Assembly: GCA_037178675.1 (NCBI GenBank)
Contig: JAYMGJ010000212.1
Coordinates: 124,001 to 188,000 of the forward strand
Direction of reading: 5' to 3'
From: Scleroderma bovista
Lineage: Eukaryota; Basidiomycota; Agaricomycetes; Boletales; Sclerodermataceae
DNA: 64,000 nucleotides
Part shown: positions 1 to 10,137 of the stretch, piece after piece
Numbering within the stretch: position 1 is the first letter of the stretch
How the letters are laid out: the number at the start of each line of letters is the position of its first letter
Translations under genes and position numbers: made by a program
Notes under the pieces: model-generated
What the model saw: only the letters and a program-made list of their open reading frames with translations
Databases searched by the model: none
Told to the model about the DNA's origin: nothing

Positions 1-840
1 TTCACTGAAATGCAAAGGTAATTGGTTGGCCATAGAAGACACTACCAGTACATCTAGTAAGTGGTGATCCAACCAACTCTGCCAAGGGCTGTCCTACCAC
101 GGATGGATTACAGGGGTTGACCTTACCACCTACCGTGGGTTCACTTACCGCGGGTCGGCTTGATACTTTCAGTCAACCCAGTCTCCATGGCTTTCACTAC
201 CAATGTACATTAATAGATTCACTAGGTAATTGGTTGGCTAGAGAAGACAAGTAACAGTACATATAGTAAGGGGTGATCCAACCAAACCTGTCAAGGGCTA
301 TCCTACTGGGTGGACAGGGGGTGACATACCGTGGTTAACATACCGCGGGTTAACTTACTAGGTTGAGGCCACCAGGTTGACCACCATGACTTCACTACCA
401 ATGCGCATTAATTGATTTACCGGAATGCAAAGGTAATGTGTGGGCTAGCAGTACTGGCTCTACTACCACGGATGGATTACAGCCAGTTGGATATTTACCG
501 AGTGATCTACTGCGGGAGAAGTACCAGTACATACAATAAGGGGTGATTCAACCACTCTGTCAGCAGCACTGGCTTCACTACCACGGGTTTACTGCCTCCT
601 GTTGGTTGACCACCAACCACTATGGATTCCAACAGAGATGGAAAACCTACTTGGCCTTTACTCTCAGTAGTTGACAAGAAATTCCTTTATCAATGCCACC
701 ACAGGAAGACCGCGGGCAACCGAAAGTGGTTGACCATCAGGCATTTGGCTATCTCAATTGATCACAACAAAATACTACCACAAGTTTATCACCACTAGTT
801 GGCTATTCAGTTCCAGAACTATGGATTACCCGTGGGTGGA
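1..840. repeat. Decayed ~200-bp direct repeats
   Basis: Three degenerate copies start near 1, 214 and 412. Shared blocks include aggtaattggttggc at 16-30 and 224-238, a related block near 431, and gtgatccaacca near 63 and 272 with a mutated version near 542. The copies also share scattered CCGCGG, CCGTGG and CCACGG words, which look like one motif at different stages of CpG decay. No supported gene is present. This may be a transposon end or a satellite cut by the left edge. Confidence 0.6.
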
Positions 841-1915
841 ATAAAGGCAGGCTTAGTGGGCCCATGTTCCATAGTAGCACACAAATATGTGTGCCAATGA
901 GCTCCACGTGAGCGCATATATTATTCCATCATCCTTCTTATAAGGGGATGGTGATATTACACCACCCCATGTAAAATGGATGGGCAGTTATTATATGGAC
1001 CCATAGATACGGGTCAGCCAGATTACTGTGAGCCTTGTATACAATGACACCGAGTAGTACAAGTGAGCTGATAGTGGCTTGTTCCAATGGGATACAGGTG
1101 AGCCCATGTATCATTTAATCATCCCATATAACACGGGTGGGCTGTGTATATAATGTCCCTATGCTATAGGTCAGCCCACATACCACTGTCCCCTACAGTT
1201 TTGGCAGGCACATATTCTTTGCTGTCGTGTAGCACGAGTGGGCTGTGATATGCATGTACACATGGTGTATGATAGGGCTGTTATTATATGGTCCTGTGTG
1301 ACACGGGTCAGCCGAGGGAATGCTGTCCCCTGACAAACAGGTGAGCCCCCATACATTGACACAGGTAGCACGAGTGGGCTGAGAATTCATTGTTTCAATT
1401 GGATACAGGTGAGCCCATTCAAAATTTAATCATCCCATATGACACCAATGGGCTGTATATTTATTGTCCACTATGATATAGGTGGGCCCAAATAACACTG
1501 GCCCTTGTTGTGTGAGTGGGCCCATATTCATTGATGTTGTGTAGAATTGGTGGGCTGGGGCAAGCATGGTCATATGGTGTATAGAATGGGCTGTTTTTCT
1601 ATGGTCCCGTGTGTATCGGGTCAGCCGAAATAATTGTGTCCCCTAACAAACAGGTGAGCCCGCATACATTAACATGGAGTAGTACCAGTGGGCTGAGAAC
1701 TGATTGTTGCAATGGGATACGAGTAAGCCCAAATGTAATTCCACAATCCCGTGTGTCATGGGTAGGCTACAAATATACTGTCCCCTACCATATAAGAGGG
1801 CCTATAGTTTGCAGCTTCAAGTATAATAGGTGGGCTGATATTAAATTTACTGTCTAATATGGATGAGCCCATATCTTGCAATCCCAGGAATGAGGGGTGG
1901 GCTGGAATCCGGTTT
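840..1915. repeat. Regular array of ~34-bp spaced GGGCTG / AGCCCA dyads
   Basis: GGTGGGCTG-like words alternate with their inverse (GTGAGCCCA, GTCAGCCCA) about every 32-42 bp. Examples lie near 1372, 1406, 1448, 1482, 1514, 1548, 1586, 1618, 1651, 1688, 1723, 1758, 1797, 1829, 1863 and 1897. The small ORFs across the array do not look coding. Regularly spaced short words in both orientations resemble the subterminal repeats that some DNA-transposon transposases bind. That role is an inference, based on the array lying just beyond the 3' end of the TET/JBP gene and the KDZ transposase. Confidence 0.6.
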
Positions 1916-2186
1916 AGGACAAAGCCGCGGCAGGGTAATGGTGCCTAAGCTATGGCACAATGATTTATCTATAAAGGCCCCAGGGACGCTATTGATGTAC
2001 CAAAATATACAGGTGGGTAAGTTAATGAATGCTCAGGAGATGTTCCCTAAAAGCAGCTGCGGCAGAATGGCTCACTTCCAGACAGCCAGAGCACAGGATA
2101 AGTCACTAAGTAAGTCGCGACCATATTTTAAGATTTTTTAGTAAATTTTCTATGACAATCATATTTCTACAAGTACCTCCATGTAT

Positions 2187-3448
2187 TTACACTACAGTAG
2201 CCCTCAACAAATGCTCCACACCATTGATCCTCATCCAGTCGGCACACCGTGGAACATGTGCCCACTGATGGATATTATCCCTCATATAGTAAGTCAAACA
2301 ATACCGGTTTCCTTCAACAGCATTGACCCCATGCCGGAGGAGCCTCCCGGAGAATGCAACTGCAGTACCTGGCTTATAGACTAGCTTGATGCTGAGGGTG
2401 GGGATGGCCATTACACAATCGGTGTATTCCCCAACATTGACAATGACATCGTACCAGCTGGCATGTGACTGGGGGTCACGGTGAAGTGGGGTCGACCGAT
2501 TGGCAATAAGGGAAATATTGGTGAATGCAGTAGGCCAGAGGGATAGGGCGCGGTTCATTACCGGGTCATACATAGAAGACCAATCCTCCAATGTACTCAT
2601 TCCTCGCATACCGTCCTCATAGAGCTGTGGATGCATAATCGACAACACACCTGATACGATGGCAGAAGGATATATCATATCTTGCAGCCACTGAAATCCC
2701 GCGGGTGTGTTAAGGTCCGCTGATATAGAGGCATTTTCATGCTGAATATGGGATGATGAGTAGGTCCATCCGATAATAGATATATACCCACATAATGACC
2801 CATCTGGTGCCTTGCAGGAGATAACTCCAGACACCCGGTCACTTGCCTATCTTCCCTATTAAAATACCGCGGTTCTGATCGCCAGGTCCACCCAGTTATA
2901 CTGCTGGCCAGTTGTGTACAAAGCGGACTTAAAGCATGCAGAATATTTGCCTGCATTTATTAATGAACATGGTCAAAAATAGGCAGTATTGGGGCATACC
3001 TGTGTTGGGCGTGCCAGGGCACCAGGGAGATACCAGAGTGCTACGGTCCCACCCTCCCCCAAAATAATAGAGGGTTCATCCAGGACACCAGAGAGAGTTG
3101 GAGCAAACTTGGAAAGAAAGGACTGCTCCCTATCCACATTGGTACCAGGCTCCATTGCTGCCAATGACTCCGCCAGTCTCAAGAGGTCCACACCAGACTC
3201 AACTAGAAACACATAAGTACCTTGCCAAATAGATATTGGAAATACATACCTCGATTTTGATATGCAGTGACCAAAGTGGCCACCATTTGATGCATCCCAA
3301 CCGAAAGGTCAACACGGAGATCAAGAGGAATGGGAGGTACCGCGGGGAGTGAGTCCCGGAATGCCAAAGAACAAAAGTGCCGTCGCATGTATCCAGCAAC
3401 ACGTTGAGAGAGCGCATAGTTGGTCGGATATGACACAGGACTAGCCAT
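2187..3448 (-). CDS. TET/JBP-family 2-oxoglutarate/Fe(II) dioxygenase, KDZ-associated type
   Basis: The C-terminal exon (2834-2187) carries the double-stranded beta-helix signature: an HxD (HRDPQSH), a distal iron-binding His in LLRHGV, and the 2-oxoglutarate-binding Arg in the following GNRYCLTYYMR. This pattern and the surrounding sequence match the expanded fungal TET/JBP family, whose animal relatives oxidise 5-methylcytosine. Upstream exons read from an ATG at 3448 (MASPVSYP...), through a 3' splice at about 3210 (VESGVDLLRL...) and another at about 2955 (ANILHALSPL...). The last intron, near 2835-2880, could not be placed exactly. The predicted protein is about 370 residues with all catalytic residues present. 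It lies about 1.4 kb beyond the 3' end of a KDZ transposase gene, and this linkage is known from basidiomycete genomes. Activity on DNA is inferred from family membership. Confidence 0.8.
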
Positions 3449-3897
3449 GGAGGGGATTGAATTGAGGGGAAAAGAAAGGAAGATATGCCAGAATGTGTAT
3501 TGACCTATCCCGGGATCCCATGCCGCAGCAATCAGGATATGGCAGGAATCGGTCACCAATTACCGAAATCAGTCACCAATTGAAAATAAATAACAATAAC
3601 AATAACTGCCAAATATCCCTACCAATTCCAAAAATGGAATTTAGCCATGCCAGGGAACAACCTATATGCTGACCGTGGGTAGCCACTGCCGAACTGATAT
3701 ATCTCATTCAAATTGGAACACAAATGATAAACCAATCAGATTTGAATGGAAGCAATGTGGCAGTAATTTTGTGTCCGCGGAAATAACTAACTTTTAATTG
3801 TACCGTGATCATTGTTTGAGGAACAATGGTCCGGTGGCATGTGGGAATACGAGAGATTCTATTATAAATATTGACCTTTGATCCTGATCCTGCATCG

Positions 3898-4691
3898 ATG
3901 GATTCTGAAGCAATTGTTGCGCGCAGGCTGTCCCTGACATTGCAATATATCGGCATCCGATTCAGGCGGTTCGTGTATTCTTTGCAGCAAAGCAGTGACC
4001 ATGCCATTCTGGAGAAGATCAACTGGTATGGACATGTTCACGCAGAAGTGGTGTGTTCTTCCATATTGAAACTTTGAATATGACCATATCCCCCATGTAG
4101 GCACTTTTGGAGCGGCTACTTGCCGCGTGCAACAGAAAGGGGCTAGTGATGCAAGTCCCTGCGGTCGCAGCACATGTGATGGATTGGGTATCCGTGGCGG
4201 ATCCGGATGCAGAAGCTTTGATGGAACAAATCAAAGAAATAAATGTATTCAAGGTGTATCATCGGGAGGCTAGAGTCCGCAGCACACACAGTACACCGCG
4301 GGAGTGGTGGGTGTGGGGGAATAGCAGAGATATACCGCGGACAACCTTCACCCAGCTGGTCACAGAGGCGGAGAAATTCTTTGCCGAATACCAGGTAAGG
4401 TTACATTCATGTGCGATGATAAGCTAATAAAATTGTCAATAGCCTGGGGACTTTGCAATCCCAGCTTTATTTGATGTCCCAGAAACCCCCCACATCAGCC
4501 TGAAGGATCTCCGACTACAAACCGAGCAAATGTTGGAAGAAACTGATGAGAAGATCTTTCATCAAAACATGGTGTTGCAACATCTGGTTGACCGCATGGC
4601 TATGGTGGAATATTTGACCGATGCAGGGGATGAACTGGAGGACAAATGGGTGGCATCAGCGGATAGATTATGGAGAGGCACAAATGAGTAG
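3898..4691 (+). CDS. Unrecognised small protein gene with helical C-terminus
   Basis: A likely spliced gene runs from an ATG near 3898 (MDSEAIVARRL...) through a long open stretch at about 4101-4395 (LLERLLAACNRK... to KFFAEYQ). A GTAAGG donor at about 4396 joins an exon ending at a TAG at 4689-4691. The last exon (FAIPALFDVPETP...) is rich in Leu, Glu and Asp and should form amphipathic helices. The first intron is not resolved. I do not recognise the family. The gene converges on the KDZ transposase gene, with stops only about 150 bp apart, and is divergent from the TET/JBP gene. It is plausibly a passenger of the same transposon island. Two CCGCGG sites (4296, 4335) lie in its coding sequence. 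Confidence 0.5.
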
Positions 4692-5218
4692 TGTGGCCAT
4701 CCCAATAGTGACACATGACAATTATGATTTTTTCCTGTCCACATTGAATGATAGTTGAATTATCTGACTGATGTTCCCCATAATAATGAACATCACAAAT
4801 TATGACTCAACGACACAAATTATATGCAGCAGTCACAGGACTACTGACAAAGTCTACCCAATTTGTTATACATGTCATATTGCCTTGCTGCATAACATGC
4901 CAAGCCGTGGTCACCACATAATGAAGCCTCGGAGGCATTTTCCTCCCAGCGATTTGCCCGGGTCCTGAAGAAGGTATGTGTCCAACCCTGTTCTGCAGTT
5001 ATCAACTCCACTTCCTCAGTCCATCTGTCTCGCTTTGCCTTTGCCCGCAGCCAGTGGACACGGTAAACTGGTCCGAATCATTATTCTGAAGGGTATATGA
5101 TGGTGCATGGAAAGGCTTACATTCTGACATCCAATCATTTTTATCAGTGTCTTTGGGTATATCCATAGTCCAAAACCATGCCAAAGAGTCATGGCGATGT
5201 CCCCTTGCATTGGGATCT

Positions 5219-6222
5219 TGTCAAGACCGGTTCTCCTCGACGATCTTACTAGGAGGTCCAGAGGTGCAGGGAACTAATGAGGAGGTAAGTCCAGACACTA
5301 GTAGGTGCCAGTTAGTGCAGAGAGTCAAGTCCGGGTCAAATGAACAAAGTCCGGGCACTAGAGAAGCACAGGGAGTAAGTCTGGGTTTTTGCGGAGTAAG
5401 TCCAGACCACGGGAAAGTGGTCCGGAGTTGAGCGCAACTTGTCCGGAGTGAAGGACATCCCAGAGGTGGGATAGTCCTGAGAGGTCTAGCGTCGAGTCTG
5501 GGACAGAGGTGGCTTTTGCCCTCGTGCAAGTAGGAGACTTGCTAGGATCAGACATAGGACCAAGGGGACGAGATAGGACGGAGGCCGGAGTTGGCCGGAG
5601 TTTGGGAGTCCAGGTGAACAGATGGATTAGGAGAGCATAGTGGGTAGTACAGAGTGGGGAGTATCTTAGTCGAGATTTGATCTAAGGATCTACTAGGCCG
5701 GAGTACAGTAGTTTATATAGTAAAGAGACTAGAGGTGAGTATATACGGTGACAAGTAAACACCCTAGTCGGGACAAGGGATGGAGCAGAAGCAGACAGGA
5801 AAATAAACCAGGGACAGGAAAATAAACCAGAGCGGAAGCAGACATGGGGAACTAGAGTTACAGGGACGACAGAGGAAAAGCAGGGACAAGGGAACTAGGT
5901 CGGAAGAGGACAGGTAAGGGTCAGAGGTGGACTTAACTAATGTTAAGTCCGGAGCGATGTCCAGGACCGGAGGAAGTGCATGACCAGAGGAAGTGCAAGA
6001 GCGGAGGGAGTGTATGAGCGGAGGGAGTGTATGAGTGGAGGGAGTGTATGAGCGGAGGGAGTGTATGAGTGGAGGGAGTGTATGAGCGGAGGGAGTGTAT
6101 GAGCGGAGGGAGTGTATGAGTGGAGGGAGTGTGCGAGTGGAGGAAGGGCAGAGTAGCTGGAGGAAGGTCCGGAGTTGGACATGGAAATGTCCTAAGCCTT
6201 TGGTGGACCTGACAGAGGAAGC

Positions 6223-6253
<31 letters not shown>

Positions 6254-6572
6254 AACTGAGCTGGAGTTGGATGTACCAGCTGGAGTTGGGCTACGTCGCA
6301 GACAAGGCTAAGGGAGTGGCCGGACTGAAACCGGAGTAGCGACTAGTGGTAGGTACAGGTCCGACACAGAGGAGTTAGACCGCGGATCTGTCTGTAGGAA
6401 GACAGGGGTTAGTCCTGAGGCGGAGATGGACATAGTGACCGGAGTTGAGCTGGAGTGCAGCTATAGGGCTGGAGATGGCCGGACTAGATCCGGAGTTGCA
6501 TTTATGCCTAAGGAGAGGTCAGGTGGGCCATGGTTAGACCGGAGTTGCGACTGGAAAAGTATGGATATGACA
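5219..6572. mobile_element. Solo LTR of a Ty3/Gypsy relative, 1354 bp
   Basis: The block begins TGTCAAGACC and ends GATATGACA, and is flanked by a perfect 5-bp target duplication GATCT at 5214-5218 and 6573-6577. It shares the TGTCAAG start, the CCGGAGTT-rich composition and a TATACGGTGACAAGTAAAC block (about 5735) with the Gypsy LTRs at 30733 and 37987. It is about twice as long, partly because of a minisatellite. It holds no internal gene and probably arose by LTR-LTR recombination. It splits the KDZ transposase reading frame. The orientation cannot be fixed without the internal region. Confidence 0.88.
5985..6160. repeat. ~19-bp minisatellite inside the solo LTR
   Basis: About eight units of the type GAGTGTATGAGCGGAGGGA are arranged in tandem, differing mainly at GAGCGG versus GAGTGG, a CpG/TpG alternation. 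An imperfect GGAGCA run follows near 6222-6250. The array lengthens this LTR relative to the 621-bp LTRs of the related complete element. Confidence 0.8.
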
Positions 6573-9500
6573 GATCTGAGACCGCGGTGCTGACTGTGAG
6601 ATCCTTTTTGGAAAGTACTTTATAGCGGTCCAGGATCCTCGGCTTGGCCTCTAAGGCGATCATTTGCTTTCTGCAACGGTGGTAGACCGCGGCATATCTT
6701 TTTACCATTGCATCCAGGTCAGCTACCTTTTTCCATGCGTGGGTGGTCCCCACATAGTTCCTCCCATGTCTGACCTCTGTCCGAAACAACACCGCCTTAT
6801 CTGCTAGACCAAGTCGTATTTCATGTAAAGTGTCATTGGCCTGACCTTGTCTGAGCTGAAGTTCTTGCTCCACCAGGCCAATCAGCCCTAGCTCATGGCA
6901 GCGCGGCACACCTATATAGGACGGAAGTGGTAGTACGGCGTGCTCAGCACGCCCTGGAGCCAGAGTAATGAATGTATCATCTTCATCACTATCAGTATCT
7001 GCTCCGTGAATCCCATCAAGTGTACTGTCCCAGTCTGGGCCCAGAAATGTTGCCGCAGTCTGCACCAAACTATTGATCTGGGATTGTAGCCTGTCATGTC
7101 GGCGTGAAAGGTCGAGCCTTTGGGATTCAGTAGCCCTTGCATCAATCTTTCGTGCATCCAATGAGAGGACTACCTGTGCCTCTTCCACTCTCAGGGCTCT
7201 GGCCATTCACGTGGCGGATCCCCGCGGTGAACCCGCGGTCGGCATTTCTATGAGCTTCATCTCCACGGATTTAATGCTTGGGGCTTACCCCACAAAATCA
7301 AAATTGTTATCTATCTTCCACTGTGAGGCTTACCTTTTTCCAATTGGACTTCAAATATATCCATTGCCTTCGGATTTGTCAACCTTTCAAGAAGCGCCTT
7401 TGTCTCCTGGTCCTTCCAAATTTGACGGAGGTGCTGGGGAACTGTTGCGTCCAAATTTGCAAAGGAATCACTAGATGATGTGAGATTTCATCTTGCAATT
7501 GTCAGTTTCCTCTTCAAAGACAAAGCTGGAAATTGTGAATACCACACCAATATTGCACACTTGAGGACCACTCATGCATGCGGACCATCTTTAAGAAGTT
7601 ACTATCGTTCATTTGGAAGTCAAGCATTTCTTGCCGATGAGGGGCAGCCATTCCTCGTGTAGAAGGGGAAACAATATTTAAGGAAGCCCACAGAGTTTCC
7701 ATTATTTCCCCGTCCACATTGCCAACACCAGGAATGAAATTCGGGGAATACCTCACAAAACATTCACTTTGGTGTCCATGGACATGCCAAATTCCAATTC
7801 CAGGTTGGATCCTTAACGCTGGTGGAAGAGATATGAACCGATTGCCTTCTATCCGCCTTTGCAGATTTTTGCTGTATTGACAATTGATGTCATAGAAATT
7901 TACCACCTGCTGTTCCTGGCCCATTCCATGGCGCACTGCGTGCACCAGGGCATAGTCCATGTTGATTTGCCTAGTCACCAGTCAATGTCAATTTGTCATG
8001 GTATACCGCGGACATACTGCTCTCCCTTTTGAAAATCCACCATGGCATGGGGAATAAAGCAGCCATGTCTTGCACAGGCACACCCACCAATTCCGGTTGA
8101 AGCCAACTGACTTCTATTTGAATTAGCCTGGTTGACTGCCCGGTGATTGCTGCAGTCCAATTTCTGACCGTGGCATTGACAGCCACCGTGGGTTGGTAAA
8201 TGACCGCGGCTCAAGGGATGGATAGCTTACCTCTATTCGATTCACACTCCCTGCTAAATATGTTCATGTTCTATAAGCCCCTGATGTTACCATGAATCCC
8301 TTCCCATCCATCAACCAGACCTCATTAGGAGCTGATTTGAGCAACATATGCTCGGCTTCGAAATTTTCCATCCATCGCAATTATGCGAGCATATTTCCAG
8401 CTACCATTATCAGTAGGATTTGTCAAGGGTACAAGATCATAACTCACTGCGCTAGATCCACCTCTCCCGCAGGTGGAATATTGACCCCCGGTTGAGGACA
8501 TGCTGGGCAAAAGAGGACCAGCTCCCCTGGCCCAGGGTCTGATTACCCTGCATGAAATCCCTGCCACTTGAGAAGTTTCAGAAGTCTCCATGCCCTGGAC
8601 ACTCTCAGAAGCTCCTTGTACCTATTCTGTCATGGCTACATCAGTACCGCGGTAATGAATGGGCTACTTTACTCACTGGCACAGAATGCGGGAATGCATT
8701 GGATGTCACTCTCTGCAGCTTACTATAGTAGTTCATCACGGTCGTTCCACATTCCACATTATCCCGAATAAAATCATCCAGCACTTGGAAGCTAAATGCG
8801 GACCTGGGACTCTTGGTTGTTGCAGGGAAAAGGCCAGCCATCATGAGCTGTAGATGTGAATCCTCGGAACCACTGCAGCTGCAGTACCAAATATCACAAA
8901 AGTGCACTCTATTTGTGTGCACCAAGGTTAGACAACCTCTGTCCCATGGTCTAGTCAGATGAGGCGGTCACCCATCATCCTCCATATCTTCCCAAGCCTC
9001 TTCATCGTCGCTTGCAATATTCCCGCGGCTATATCCCCCTCTGGGACAAGGTTTTCCACCGTGGCCCAAGTGCATCACAAAACCAATCTACTCTATTAAT
9101 TATCATGTAGATATGGTGAAAGAAATGACACACCAGGCGAAGAGAGAAGTCCTCAAAGAAGGTTCCAGTCCATCTCTGAATCCGATGGAAGGGACTCTGC
9201 TGGTGTGCATCCAAGCAACAGTTACTGCAGAACATTGGTCTATGAGCACACTCTGTGCACCTAAATGTCGCATCCTTTCCACAGCACATGCAGATTTTTG
9301 ATTCCATGGGTGACTCCATTTCCAGCAGCATGGACAAATATCTGGCCTTGAAGGGCAGCCAGTCTTGGAGATAGTGATCCTATGGTCGGATGAAATAAAC
9401 TCTGAAATTAAAGGGGGGTGGGGATCAATCTGACCTGGTTCCTTGGCAATCTACATCCTCACAGAGGTGGGTCATCTATGGCAGCATATGCCTCTACAGG

Positions 9501-10137
9501 TTCATCAGGAAAGAAATTGGTGTGCTCTAATGCAGATGAACCAGCCCGAGTTGGGGATTGATTGTCATCAGCTCTTTCAATGCGTGCCTTCTTTTGGGGT
9601 GGAGCCTTGACTATCTTGTCCTTGGATCGTCTACCTGATCTTACTGTCTTCCATGTCACCTGCATTACATGTGTAGATGGTCCAGCTTTAACTACCTTGG
9701 ACTTCCCCATGATGGTCTCTGGACGCAAAGCTCACAGAAAGGATTGCTTTTGACCTCAAAATGCCTCATTGCAATACCTTGAACTTGGACAACTTCAATG
9801 ATTGCATTGGGATCCTTGGTTCCCAATCTAGTTCAGGACAATCTTCAGGTACAAATGAAACATTTCCAAATATGGAATGAGATCTTGAGATAGGCAAATA
9901 AGGGTCGGGAAAATGGACGCTGACGAAATGGACCTTTCCATGTATGGTATAACATTTGCAAATATTCCCAGAACCTTTCCAAATAGGCCTCAGGTGCCAT
10001 GTTATATTTGCACATAAATGGGAAGGGAGGATCAAGGGTCCCTGTGACATGGGAAGGAGGTGACCGCAGGAACTTTGTTCAACAACCCGGTATGCGCACC
10101 AGAACTTAGGAATTGCGGCAAGGGTTCCACCTCAGTC

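Larger units (their letters stand above)
4841..9728 (-). pseudogene. KDZ (Kyakuja-Dileera-Zisupton) transposase with CxC2-like cysteine cluster, interrupted
   Basis: The gene reads from an ATG at 9728 (or 9710) to a TAG at 4841-4843. In order: a basic N-terminus (9728-9459); a CxC2-type zinc cluster (about 9400-9100: CMCCGKDATFRCTEC... FCSNCC) preceded by QDWLP; HLGHGGKPCP; the FPATTKSPRSAF segment (8925-8641); CPACPQPGVNIPP; the EVWLMDGKGFMV segment (about 8320); NHRAVNQANSNR and ACARHGCF (about 8150-8060); the core (7965-7514) with FYDINCQY, WHVHGHQSEC and NVDGEIMETLW; a C-terminal helical part (7206-6578); and WFWTMDIPKD and YRVHWLRAKAK to the end. The core belongs to the RNase H-like KDZ transposase fold. 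Two lesions are visible: a solo LTR at 5219-6572, and a probable +1 frameshift in an A-run near 8370 (MDGKF, then NFEAEHM one frame over). Removing the LTR and one GATCT copy rejoins the frame exactly. The gene was therefore recently intact and is probably dead now. Confidence 0.88.
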
